Part shown: piece after piece, positions 44,099 to 52,748 of the stretch
Numbering within the stretch: position 1 is the first letter of the stretch
Layout of the letters: each line of letters begins with the position of its first letter
Origin: XYD12-FULL-36-8 sp041739035
Lineage (GTDB): Bacteria; Bacteroidota; Ignavibacteria; Ignavibacteriales; Ignavibacteriaceae
Direction: 5' to 3'
DNA: 64,000 nt
Assembly (NCBI GenBank): GCA_041739035.1
Contig: JBGSOQ010000455.1
Span: 79,310-143,309, forward strand
The notes under the pieces: model-generated
Told to the model about the DNA's origin: nothing
Database searches by the model: none
What the model saw: the letters and a program-made list of their open reading frames with translations, nothing else
Translations under genes and position numbers: made by a program

Positions 44099-46453
44099 AT
44101 GAGAAAAATATTTGCTTTAATTCCACTCTTGCTACTCTTTGCACTCATGACTGGATGCCAGGAAAGTACAGAAGTGCAGCAAACCGGTGATCAAATCGAT
44201 AGAACCGTACTGCCAATAAAAGAACCTCCGCGTCCTAAATATTCAGAACTGGATGTAAGAGACGCTAAAGCACCACCTCGTTTCGAGGTAAAAGCACCCG
44301 AGAATGCACCGAATGTAGTTATTGTTTTGATTGATGATATGGGTTTTGGTGTTAGTGAAAGTTTTGGCGGACCGATTTCAATGCCCACATTAGATAAGCT
44401 AGCTGATAACGGATTAAAGTATAACAAGTTTCACACAACATCGCTTTGTGCACCAACACGTATGGCTTTATTAACCGGATATAATCATCACTCAAATAAT
44501 ATGGGTGTGATTACAGAGGCAGCTACTACATTTCCGGGTTATACGGGTGTACGTCCTCAGACAATTACCCCAATGCCCGAAGTTCTTAGACAAAACGGTT
44601 ATAATACCGCGCAGTTCGGGAAGTCGCACGAAGTACCACCATGGGAAATTTCAAACAATGGGCCGCAAGATCGCTGGCCAGCGCATTCAGGTTTTGAGAA
44701 GTTTTATGGTTTTCTTGGTGGCGAAACTAATCAGTGGTCACCACTTATTTATGACGGTGTTACTTTGATCGAAACGCCAAAATATCCGGGCTATCACTTT
44801 ACAACCGATATGACAAACCAGGCAATATCCTATGTGAAAACCCAGCAGGCTTTACAACCTGATAAACCATTCTTTATATATTATGCACCAGGAGCAACAC
44901 ATGCACCACATCACGCTCCAAAGGAATGGATTGAAAAATACAAAGGAAAGTTTGACCAGGGATGGGATAAAATCCGTGAAGAAACTCTTGCAAGACAATT
45001 AAACCTGGGTATAGTTCCTGAAGGGACTAAACTTGCACCAAAGCCAAAGGATATAAAAGATTGGGAATCATTATCAGCTGATGAAAAGAAATTATTTGCC
45101 CGCCAGATGGAAGTGTATGCCGGATTCGCATCACACACAGACCACGAAGTCGGAAGATTAGTTTCAGCAATAGAAGAATTGGGAGAAATGGACAATACCA
45201 TATTCATTTACATTGCTGGTGATAATGGCGCAAGTGCAGAAGGACAGATGAATGGAGCGTTTAATGAAATGTCCTTCTTTAATGGTGCGCCTGAAAACGT
45301 ACCTGAAATGTTGAAACATTACGATGAATGGGGTTCACCAAGTACTTATCCACATTTTTCTGCAGGCTGGGCAGTTGCTATGGATGCACCTTTTGCCTGG
45401 ACAAAACAAATGGCTGCTGATTTCGGTGGTACACGTAATGCGATGGTAATTCACTGGCCAAACGGAATTCAATCAAAAGGTGAAGTGCGGGATCAATTTG
45501 GACATGTTATAGACATAGCTCCAACGATATATGAAATCTCAGGAATACCAGCACCCAAAATTGTTAACGGTATCAAGCAGGATCCGATTGAAGGAACAAG
45601 CTTGGCTTATACTTTTAATGATTCAAAAGCTCCCGAGACACACACGGTTCAATATTTTGAAATGTTTGGTAACCGAGGTGTTTATCAGGATGGCTGGCTG
45701 GCAAGAACCATCCACCGTGCACCTTGGGCACTTCAACCGCCTCAAACACTGCAGGAAAATAAATGGGAATTGTACAATACTCTTGAAGACTTCAGTTCAT
45801 CAAATGATCTAGCTTCCGAGAATCCTGAAAAACTTAAAGAGATGCAGGCGCTTTTTATGAAAGAAGCTGAAAAGTATCACGTACTTCCTATTGATGACAG
45901 ATTACTAATTCGAACAAATGCCAAAGAAGTCGGCAGACCTGTCTTACTTGGAGACCGTAGTTCCGTTTCCTACTTTGAAGGAATGCGAGGATTGGGTACT
46001 GATATTTTTATTGACTTACGTAATACCGGCTACACAATGACTGCTGATGTTGAAGTGGGTGCTAATGCAAATGGTGTGATTGTATGTCAGGGCGGAAGGT
46101 TTGGCGGATTTTCATTTTATATGAAGAACGGAAAGCCAGCCTTTACGTATAATTTGCTTGGACGTCAATCGACTGACATAATTTCAACTCAAGCACTTCA
46201 ACCGGGTAGGTATACAATTGTCTACGACTTTAAATATGATGGCGGCGGACCGGGTAAAGGAGGTTTAGGTACGATCACTGTAAATGGAAATAAAGTTATT
46301 GAAGGGCGCATAAATCGTACACAACCTGGTATCTTCTCTGTTGATGATCTTGCCGATGTAGGTATGGATGAAGGCACTTATGTTGCCAACTATGGGGGTT
46401 CATCTGATTTCACTGGAAAAATAAATAATGTGAACATTGAGGTAAAGAAGTAA
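44099..46453 (+). CDS. Type I sulfatase, lipoprotein, paralogue of 7036-9444
   Basis: The 784-residue sulfatase has a lipobox MTGC (Cys20) and a strong AAGGAGG ribosome site. The catalytic core is CAPTRMALLTGY from Cys117. Metal ligands Asp79-Asp80 lie in LIDDMGFG, and the AtsA/AtsD-like C-terminal beta-domain has GGFSFYMKNGKPAFTYN, DFKYDGGGPGKGGLGTI and RINRTQPGIFS. It aligns with 7036-9444 over its full length, including the N-terminal DRTVLPIKEPPRP linker. Its base composition matches its neighbours, unlike the copy at 7036. It is the direct downstream gene of the ABM-like gene and ends in a terminator. Substrate unknown. Confidence 0.93.
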   Translation: MRKIFALIPLLLLFALMTGCQESTEVQQTGDQIDRTVLPIKEPPRPKYSELDVRDAKAPPRFEVKAPENAPNVVIVLIDDMGFGVSESFGGPISMPTLDKLADNGLKYNKFHTTSLCAPTRMALLTGYNHHSNNMGVITEAATTFPGYTGVRPQTITPMPEVLRQNGYNTAQFGKSHEVPPWEISNNGPQDRWPAHSGFEKFYGFLGGETNQWSPLIYDGVTLIETPKYPGYHFTTDMTNQAISYVKTQQALQPDKPFFIYYAPGATHAPHHAPKEWIEKYKGKFDQGWDKIREETLARQLNLGIVPEGTKLAPKPKDIKDWESLSADEKKLFARQMEVYAGFASHTDHEVGRLVSAIEELGEMDNTIFIYIAGDNGASAEGQMNGAFNEMSFFNGAPENVPEMLKHYDEWGSPSTYPHFSAGWAVAMDAPFAWTKQMAADFGGTRNAMVIHWPNGIQSKGEVRDQFGHVIDIAPTIYEISGIPAPKIVNGIKQDPIEGTSLAYTFNDSKAPETHTVQYFEMFGNRGVYQDGWLARTIHRAPWALQPPQTLQENKWELYNTLEDFSSSNDLASENPEKLKEMQALFMKEAEKYHVLPIDDRLLIRTNAKEVGRPVLLGDRSSVSYFEGMRGLGTDIFIDLRNTGYTMTADVEVGANANGVIVCQGGRFGGFSFYMKNGKPAFTYNLLGRQSTDIISTQALQPGRYTIVYDFKYDGGGPGKGGLGTITVNGNKVIEGRINRTQPGIFSVDDLADVGMDEGTYVANYGGSSDFTGKINNVNIEVKK

Positions 46454-46472
46454 GAGATAATAAATAATACAT

Positions 46473-46507
46473 AAGTGCTCTGCTCCAAAATTGAGCAGGG
46501 CACTTTT
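46473..46507 (+). terminator. Rho-independent terminator after sulfatase 44099-46453
   Basis: AAGTGCTCTGCTC pairs with GAGCAGGGCACTT (one G-T pair), with a 7-base loop and then TTTT. Confidence 0.85.
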
Positions 46508-46519
46508 GCTTTAATACTT

Positions 46520-46870
46520 ATGAAAAGACTACTTACAATAACAGCTATTTTTGAAGGGGTCACCGGTCTTGCACTGATGAGTGTCCCGTCCCTTTTTATA
46601 ATGCTTCTTCTGGGTGATAACCTTGTTGAGCCCGCCGGAATAATGATTAGTCGTTTAGCCGGGGCTGTGTTGTTATCGCTTGCAATAATTTATTGGTTTT
46701 ATACAAAAGTACCGGACGCATTACTAATTGTTAGAGCTATGTTGCTATACAATGTTGCTGCGTCTGCTTTATTAGTTTATGCTTCGTTCGTTGGACTTTC
46801 AGGTCTTGGTTTATGGCCGGCTATATTGTTACATATTGGGCTGGCGTTATGGTGTGTTCAATCACTTTAA
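46520..46870 (+). CDS. Small four-helix membrane protein
   Basis: The 116-residue protein starts at the ATG at 46520; earlier codons belong to the terminator. Four hydrophobic segments are visible (TAIFEGVTGLALM, LAGAVLLSLAIIYWFY, LLYNVAASALLVYASF, LWPAILLHIGLALWCV). No clear ribosome site is seen, and the gene starts only 13 bases after the terminator, so its own promoter is not evident. It has no counterpart in module A. I do not recognise the family; it is an inner-membrane protein. Confidence 0.65.
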   Translation: MKRLLTITAIFEGVTGLALMSVPSLFIMLLLGDNLVEPAGIMISRLAGAVLLSLAIIYWFYTKVPDALLIVRAMLLYNVAASALLVYASFVGLSGLGLWPAILLHIGLALWCVQSL

Positions 46871-46910
46871 AAAATAATTATTACAACTATAAAGGAAAAT
46901 TAAAATTAAA

Positions 46911-47426
46911 ATGAAAAACTTCTATCTGCTCTTAATTGTATTACTTTTTTCATCAGCCTCCCTCCTGGCTCAGCGCCAGGGAATAAGCATTGGTGGCAAC
47001 GTATACTTTCCAGTAGGTGACTGGGCAGAAATTGCAAGTACTGGTTTTGGGGGTTCTGCAACATTCGAGCATCCCTTAGGTCGAAATATTCAAGGTGTTA
47101 TCTACAGCGGTTACACAGTATTTGCCGGTGATGCAGACGGAACCGACTGGACAATAGTTCCGCTGCTTGCAGGTGCAAAATTATATTTTACTCCTAAGCT
47201 GGATTGGTACGCTGCTGTTCTACTTGGTGCAAATTTCGTTACTGCTAAAGCCGAAATATTAGGAGTAGAATACTCAGCATCTTCAACCGAGTTTGCCGGG
47301 AATGCTAACTTTGGTTATGAAATAAAAACAAGTGAAAAAGGTTCAGTTGATATTTCCGCAGGATTTGTCTACGTAAATGACCTCAGCTATTTCGGTATGA
47401 GGTTAGCATACATATTCAGACTATAA
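46911..47426 (+). CDS. Small outer-membrane beta-barrel, paralogue of 9518-10030
   Basis: The 171-residue protein has a signal ending LLAQ and the same barrel as 9518-10030: GISIGGNVYFPVGDWAEI, GVIYSGYTVF, PLLAGAKLYFTPKLDWY, EYSASSTEFAGN and SYFGMRLAYIFRL. AAAGGAAAA precedes the start. Its retention in both modules, after a sulfatase, marks it as a core part of the duplicated unit. Cargo unknown. Confidence 0.78.
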   Translation: MKNFYLLLIVLLFSSASLLAQRQGISIGGNVYFPVGDWAEIASTGFGGSATFEHPLGRNIQGVIYSGYTVFAGDADGTDWTIVPLLAGAKLYFTPKLDWYAAVLLGANFVTAKAEILGVEYSASSTEFAGNANFGYEIKTSEKGSVDISAGFVYVNDLSYFGMRLAYIFRL

Positions 47427-47441
47427 ATTTTTAATAAGAGA

Positions 47442-47876
47442 GTGAAACTGAAACAACTATCTTTTCCCACGGGTGGTGAAAAATTCGGTTCTCAGAAATG
47501 GGGTGCCGTTCCTTCACTCGTAGCTCTAATTATGCCCGGTCAGTGGGTCGTTGGCGGTTTGGTTAATAACGTTTGGTCTTTCGCAGGTGAAGAGAATGCG
47601 GCAGATGTAAATTTTTTTACATTCCAACCGTTTATTAATTATAACTTCCCGGATTTTTATTTAACTCTTTCGCCTATCATCTCCTCGAACTGGAAGGCAC
47701 AAAGCGGGCAGCAATGGACTGTTCCTTTAGGCGCAGGTATAGGAAAGCTGATTCGCTTTGGAAAACTTCCTGTTAATTTCAATGTAAGCTATTATAATAA
47801 TCTTGTGAAACCAGATTATGGTGCTGAATGGACTTTATGATTTCAGGCGGCAATACTTCTTCCGGCAAGTATTTGA
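47442..47876 (+). pseudogene. N-terminally truncated transporter/porin gene with an internal stop
   Basis: The frame starts without signal peptide at FPTGGEKFGSQKWGAVPSLV, equivalent to about residue 115 of proteins like 20158-20934. It continues through GGLVNNVWSFAG and FQPFINYNF. At 47838-47840 a TGA stands where relatives have an Arg codon (WTL-stop-FQAAILLPA), and the frame then runs to a second stop at 47874. The N-terminal half is missing directly after the intact barrel gene at 46911, so a deletion joined the two. It is unlikely to make a working porin. Confidence 0.82.
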
Positions 47877-48008
47877 AAAGGTTCTTAAAATTTATTAGAT
47901 TATTAATTCAAATCTTCCTCTGGCAAAGATGCCAGGTGAAGAATAATTAAGTTTTTACCAATTAATATAAATGCAAATGGTATTGGTTTATTTATAAACA
48001 CGCTTTTT

Positions 48009-49127
48009 ATGTATATCAAACATTTTTATTTGATAGGATTTTTTATAACGATTAATTTATTTATTCAGCCGATGATATTTGCGCAAACAAAATACGACGT
48101 GAAGAAAGATTCAGATTCTACAGGTTCGAGAGAGCTTTCAATCAATGCCTATCCTTATGCATACTATACACCGGAGACTGAATTAGCTATTGGTGCTGGT
48201 GGAATCCTGGTATTTTATACTTCTGATACCTCTATAATTAAACCCTCAAAAGTAGTACTCGGCGGATACTATTCTACGAAAAAACAATATAACATTACTT
48301 TAGATCCGGCTTTTTATTTTTCTGATAATCACATATTTATAAAAATGCCTTTGGGTTTTGGGTATTTTGTCGATAAATATTTTGGAGTTGGTCCTAATTC
48401 CGTTGATAACGGTAATGAAGACTATATCTCACGTGTTTATACTGCTGCTCTATATGTTCAGATTCCATCATATTGGTTTACAAGTGACAGAACCGGACTG
48501 ATTCTGGATTACGATTATACTGAAATGGTGGATAAGCAAACAAATTCTGAACTGATCAATAATTCAGTTTTAGGTAGTAACGGTGGAGAATCTTTTGGAG
48601 TGGGGTTAGAAGCTGTGTGGGATTCCAGGGACAACTTGTTCTTTCCAAACGATGGCAAATACTCGTCATTAAAATTTCTCTCCTATCCTATCGGCGATTT
48701 TAACTTTTATTCGATGGAGCTTGATGTAAGACATTATAATTCGTTCAGTAAAGATCAAGTGCTAGCAGGTCAGGGCTACTTCGTTGCCTCAGGAGGTGAT
48801 ATACCTTTCTATAAATTACCTTCTCTTGGTGGGCAGAACAGAATGAGAGGTTATTATTATGGCAGATATCGGGATAACATTTATGCCACATTACAGCTGG
48901 AGTACCGCCAGTTTTTTTCGCAGCGCTTTGGTTATGTATTATTCGGTAGTGTTGGTGGTGTTGCAACTTCTCCTGATAAATTAAGAATAGATGAGTTCAA
49001 ATTAAGTTATGGTGCGGGCATAAGATTTTTATTCAATGAAGAGCAAAAAGTAAATATAAGGGCTGATATAGGAATTACCAGTGATGGTGATACAGGAATT
49101 TATTTTGGAATAGAAGAAGCATTTTAA
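48009..49127 (+). CDS. Omp85/BamA-type surface-antigen barrel without POTRA domains
   Basis: The 372-residue protein has a signal ending IFAQ. A 16-strand-type barrel follows, with the family features WDSRDNLFFPNDGKY and GGQNRMRGYYYGRYRD (the latter holds the RGY form of the VRGF motif), ending FGIEEAF. The length leaves no room for POTRA domains, so it is the short PF01103 form rather than an assembly factor. It follows the broken transporter by about 130 bases. It may transport or insert an envelope component; the task cannot be read from sequence. Confidence 0.82.
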   Translation: MYIKHFYLIGFFITINLFIQPMIFAQTKYDVKKDSDSTGSRELSINAYPYAYYTPETELAIGAGGILVFYTSDTSIIKPSKVVLGGYYSTKKQYNITLDPAFYFSDNHIFIKMPLGFGYFVDKYFGVGPNSVDNGNEDYISRVYTAALYVQIPSYWFTSDRTGLILDYDYTEMVDKQTNSELINNSVLGSNGGESFGVGLEAVWDSRDNLFFPNDGKYSSLKFLSYPIGDFNFYSMELDVRHYNSFSKDQVLAGQGYFVASGGDIPFYKLPSLGGQNRMRGYYYGRYRDNIYATLQLEYRQFFSQRFGYVLFGSVGGVATSPDKLRIDEFKLSYGAGIRFLFNEEQKVNIRADIGITSDGDTGIYFGIEEAF

Positions 49128-49217
49128 TGAGAAGTTTAATTAATAACGCAAGTTACGCATTTGTCATGCTGTTCGCTGCGGCGGACGGATTGACTTAGAT
49201 TTATAGGAGCCACAAAA

Positions 49218-49473
49218 ATGTACGCATATTTAATATTCTTTATACTCATTAACTTTATTGTTTTGTTTAATCAATTCCTGTTAGTTACACAAACTGATTC
49301 TGCAAGTGTGAAAGATTCAACGGTTGTAAAAACAAGATTACCTGTTAGTGGTATAACCATTACCGAAGGCACAAAGCTGATGGTTAAACTCAGTGCCGGG
49401 AAAAATCATATCCAGGTTCCTGGCTGGTACGCTGGCTGAAGTGCCTTTAAAAGCATCATTAACAATTAAATAA
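49218..49473 (+). pseudogene. Broken copy of the 3451-4068 gene (internal deletion and frameshift)
   Basis: The N-terminus through GITITEGTKLMVKL matches 3451-4068 up to about residue 61. It then jumps to SAGKNHIQVP, equivalent to residue 180, so about 118 residues are missing. One extra base near 49425 shifts the frame; in the next frame AGTLAEVPLKASLTIK and a stop (49471-49473) continue the match. The Gly zipper is lost. A good GGAG ribosome site remains. Confidence 0.88.
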
Positions 49474-49486
49474 AAAGTGGACGTGT

Positions 49487-50002
49487 ATGAGCTGGAAAGA
49501 AAAACTTAAAAATGAACTTAAGTCAGTTGGAATTGCAACAGCATATTTTTTATTCTGTTTCGGTACGCTTATGCTGATAAAATTTCTTCTTCTAAAAGAA
49601 TACCAAATTGAATTTTCTGGTGTATCTATGATGGTTATTGGTGCGCTCACCATCGCCAAAGTTCTATTAATAATGGAACATATTCCTCTGGGTAAATGGG
49701 TTAACAAACAGCCGGCATATTTAGAAATATTGATGCGGACTGTACTATACTCTTTTGGTGTACTTGTGGTTATGATTTTAGAAAAAGGTTTTGAAGGTCG
49801 TCATGAATATGGCAGCTTTGGATCATCGCTGCAGCAGGTATTTAATGATGTGGATATTTACCACGTCTGGGTAAACACCATAGTTGTTTTTGGGACTTTG
49901 CTTGGATACAATTTAATTTCTTATATCAGCAATCAATTAGGTAAAGGAACTTTGCTTAGGATGTTGTTTTCATCACCATCGAAACAAATAAGGAATAAAT
50001 AA
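49487..50002 (+). CDS. Conserved multi-pass membrane protein
   Basis: The 171-residue protein has four hydrophobic segments (about 16-34, 42-64, 82-100 and 127-146). It has a charged N-terminus MSWKEKLKNELK, a central RTVLYSFGVLVVMILEKGFEGRHEYGS and a basic C-terminus. I recognise the general pattern of small hypothetical inner-membrane proteins but no named family. It starts 13 bases after the pseudogene and precedes barrel/GDPD module 2 by 57 bases. It has no copy in module 1. Confidence 0.7.
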   Translation: MSWKEKLKNELKSVGIATAYFLFCFGTLMLIKFLLLKEYQIEFSGVSMMVIGALTIAKVLLIMEHIPLGKWVNKQPAYLEILMRTVLYSFGVLVVMILEKGFEGRHEYGSFGSSLQQVFNDVDIYHVWVNTIVVFGTLLGYNLISYISNQLGKGTLLRMLFSSPSKQIRNK

Positions 50003-50059
50003 TTTTTTTTCAGATATGCAATTGTGAATTTCAGTTTATAAAAAAAGCCGGATAAAAGT

Positions 50060-50770
50060 ATGAATATAAATTTAAAGCTTATTGTTTTGTTTTCTATAAT
50101 AACTTTCTTTACTGGTATTTCTTTTGCTCAAACACCGGAAACAATTGATTACCCGGATGCATTAGACCAGTACGAATGGCGATACTCATTGGGAGTAAGT
50201 TCCATTGCAATGCCAGAAGATATTGTACTTGAAACTGCATCACTTCGCTGGCCGTTGATCAGATTTTCTGCTTTGATGGGACTGCCTTCCAATTTTGTAC
50301 TTGATTTAAAGCTGGCAACTGAATTCGTAACTAATCATATTGAAGTTGGAGGGAGATGGGTCTATGTATTTAATGATGAACTACATACTGACGTGGGTGT
50401 AAATGTGGCGTATTTTTTTGGGCAGTTAAAACAGTTTGAGTATGACACTAAAGTGAATGGGTGGTTTACTTATCCATCTGCCGCAATTGGCTATAACTTC
50501 GGTTCGCTAACATTAAGTCTGAGAGGAACTATAAGTTTTGTTAATTCCTTATCTTCTACTTCAGGTACAGTTGAGTCAAGTTTTCATACAAACCAATTCA
50601 ATGGATTTAACTATAGAGTTTCTCTGGAACAGCCATTTTATAAAACAACCTCTGTGGGTTTAGCTTTCCAGATGAATTACTTAAAACTTTATTATCCTGA
50701 GTGGCCATTATTTCCCGCTTTTGATCGATATTATTGGATTCCCGAAATTCAAATATGGCTTACACTTTAA
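50060..50770 (+). CDS. Outer-membrane beta-barrel, first gene of barrel/GDPD/barrel module 2
   Basis: The 236-residue protein has a signal ending SFAQ and aligns with 35051-35770 along its length: SLGVSSIAMPEDIVLETASLRWP, GLPSNFVLDLKL, VSLEQPFYKT and a final aromatic-rich strand before TL. As in module 1 it leads an operon with a GDPD lipoprotein and a second barrel. Here a 78-base spacer, not an ATGA overlap, separates it from the GDPD gene, so coupling has loosened. Cargo unknown. Confidence 0.78.
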   Translation: MNINLKLIVLFSIITFFTGISFAQTPETIDYPDALDQYEWRYSLGVSSIAMPEDIVLETASLRWPLIRFSALMGLPSNFVLDLKLATEFVTNHIEVGGRWVYVFNDELHTDVGVNVAYFFGQLKQFEYDTKVNGWFTYPSAAIGYNFGSLTLSLRGTISFVNSLSSTSGTVESSFHTNQFNGFNYRVSLEQPFYKTTSVGLAFQMNYLKLYYPEWPLFPAFDRYYWIPEIQIWLTL

Positions 50771-50848
50771 ATGAGATTTAGATAAATAAAAAATAATTAC
50801 AATTTGATAGATATAATCAGTTCAATATTTTCCAGAGGTTAAGAAGCA

Positions 50849-52123
50849 ATGAGTATTAAGAAAAAAATAAATTTACATTCCACTATTTTAAAATTGTTTA
50901 TCATAACGATTTTACTAGCTGATGGATGCACAAATGAACTCGGAGTTATTTTTCCTGAGTGGGGTGATAAAAGCAGGTTGGCTGAAACAACTCCATTGAC
51001 TTCAGAAATAAAGGCACGCTTTGAGGGTATTTATAATGTTGAGGAAGGCAGCAATCAATTTGGAGCCACTGTTGTTGTACAATGGAATGGGAATTATTTG
51101 TCCGTTTATACCGGTAAAAATACAGGATACCTTTTAATGCAGGGTGGAGAACTCGATTCTGAAATTTATTTGGAAGGTTTGTGGCGTTATCAGAACAGTG
51201 CTAATACTGGTTTATCGCAGTTGCGGATGACTGAAGGTGCTGACTATGTTTTGGGCAATACTTCAGACAGCAGTGGAATATTGTTGGAAGGAATATGGGG
51301 AAAGAATGAAGATAATCCACAAGAACCAATAAAGTTTAGGTTTGTTCGTCCAATTAAACCTGAGTTACTGCAAAACAAGTATTATATTATCAGTCATCAT
51401 GGCTCGGGTGGTGGTCCGGAGTATTTACAGCAGACTGAAAACACAATTGAAATCTGCAAAATTATTGAACGGTATGGTGCTAACGGGATAGAGCTGGATG
51501 TAAGACTTTCGAAAGACGGCATTCCTTATATGTATCATGACAATGCACTAAATCCACGTCTTGTTCAAAAAGGTTCACTTATAGGTAAATCTGAAGAATA
51601 CACTTTTAAAGAACTCAATTCATTTGTCCGACTTATCCATGGTGAACGAATACCCTCATTGGAAGCTATCTTAGATGCAATTGTCACCGAGACGACACTT
51701 GAGTTTGTTTATGTAGATTGCAAACCAACAAGTGAACCAGGTCTTGCTACAATTGCAGCAATTTGTGAATCCGCCAGGCAAAAAGCTTCATATCTGAACA
51801 GAGATATTGAAATTTATATGGCAATTACAACTGAAGATCTGTATAACGCATTTTTAAAATTGCCAAATTATCAGAACATACCTACAATATGTGAACTTGA
51901 GATAGATAAACTGCAGCAAATGAATTCACAAGTGTGGTCTCCACGCTTTACTGAAGGTACTCAAAACTCTACAGTCGCCTCCTTACATGCAGAAGGAAAG
52001 TCAGCTATTACGTGGACCGTAAATATTCCGGATTTAATGTACCAATATTTAGACGAAGGAATATTTGATGGTATGCTCACGGACTATTGTACTTTACTCG
52101 CTTACTATTACTATGGACAATAA
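50849..52123 (+). CDS. GDPD-family lipoprotein with altered active site (HHG for HRG)
   Basis: The 424-residue protein has a lipobox ADGC (Cys27). The same N-terminal domain as 35767 (RFEGIYNVEEGSNQFGATVVVQWNG, split) leads into a GDPD barrel. Most catalytic positions are kept: EN (197-198), ELDVRLSKDG (Glu215, Asp217) and YHD (229-231). The HR pair is changed to His183-His184 (CAT where module 1 has an Arg codon). The Arg normally contacts the phosphate, so activity may be lost or changed to a different ligand. It lies two bases from the next barrel gene. AGAGGTTAAG lies upstream of the ATG. Confidence 0.86.
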   Translation: MSIKKKINLHSTILKLFIITILLADGCTNELGVIFPEWGDKSRLAETTPLTSEIKARFEGIYNVEEGSNQFGATVVVQWNGNYLSVYTGKNTGYLLMQGGELDSEIYLEGLWRYQNSANTGLSQLRMTEGADYVLGNTSDSSGILLEGIWGKNEDNPQEPIKFRFVRPIKPELLQNKYYIISHHGSGGGPEYLQQTENTIEICKIIERYGANGIELDVRLSKDGIPYMYHDNALNPRLVQKGSLIGKSEEYTFKELNSFVRLIHGERIPSLEAILDAIVTETTLEFVYVDCKPTSEPGLATIAAICESARQKASYLNRDIEIYMAITTEDLYNAFLKLPNYQNIPTICELEIDKLQQMNSQVWSPRFTEGTQNSTVASLHAEGKSAITWTVNIPDLMYQYLDEGIFDGMLTDYCTLLAYYYYGQ

Positions 52124-52124
52124 A

Positions 52125-52715
52125 ATGAAGAACATAATAATAATTTTAACTTTAATTCTAATAAATCTCAGCTCAGGCTATGGTCAATCTGTTGATTCAA
52201 TTTACAATTTAACTGCTTACGGCAACCTGGGAATTGTTAGAAACATTACTTCATTCGATTATGAATATCCAAATTTAGAGAGAAACGGAATTATTGGAAA
52301 TTTAAAAGTTATGTGGAAACCGGATTATCTTTTAAGAGCGGGTATCGAAGTAAGCAGATCAGATGTTTATTCAGTGAATGAATCAGCAGTGGCTACAGAT
52401 TCAGGAACAACAAGCTTAAACACTGATGTATATGCATGGACTTATATGGCGGTGTTTTCCATGTCACCCGTTACAAATCTAGAAATTAATATGGCAACAG
52501 GTTTAGCATTTACAACAGTAAATAATTCTGCCTTCGGTAGTGAATCAACTTCAACTGATTTTGGTTCTGTTTTTATGTTATCCGCCGCGTATTTCATTCC
52601 GATCGCAAAAGATATGCAATTGGGTGCAGAATTACGCGGAATGAAGATAGCAAAATATGATGATTATACTATCGCATTACAGATTTCGTTTGCTTATAAA
52701 TTTTTTGAATGGTAA
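52125..52715 (+). CDS. Outer-membrane beta-barrel, third gene of module 2
   Basis: The 196-residue protein starts at the ATG at 52125, one base after the GDPD stop. The open frame extends upstream inside the GDPD gene, but this start gives a signal peptide ending GYGQ. It aligns with 37025-37606 through NLKVMWKPDYLLRAGIEV, FMLSAAYFIPI, QLGAELRGMKIAKYDD and ISFAYKFFEW. The very tight spacing shows co-translation with the GDPD lipoprotein. A small surface barrel. Confidence 0.78.
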   Translation: MKNIIIILTLILINLSSGYGQSVDSIYNLTAYGNLGIVRNITSFDYEYPNLERNGIIGNLKVMWKPDYLLRAGIEVSRSDVYSVNESAVATDSGTTSLNTDVYAWTYMAVFSMSPVTNLEINMATGLAFTTVNNSAFGSESTSTDFGSVFMLSAAYFIPIAKDMQLGAELRGMKIAKYDDYTIALQISFAYKFFEW

Positions 52716-52748
52716 TTATTTTTTTTTTAATATTTTAATAGGTAGAAA

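Noticed and set aside
44191..44427. Minus-strand frames inside sulfatase 44099-46453
   Set aside because: Shadows of a strongly conserved coding sequence.
47913..47942. TCTTC..CTGGCA-AAGA-TGCCAG..GAAGA hairpin as a sigma-54 site or terminator
   Set aside because: No TTGC at the right distance from TGGC and only a late T-run; it may simply be a hairpin in a relic region.
49141..49200. G/C-rich patch with GTCATGCTG as a member of the palindromic repeat family
   Set aside because: No convincing inverted arms; too short to assign.
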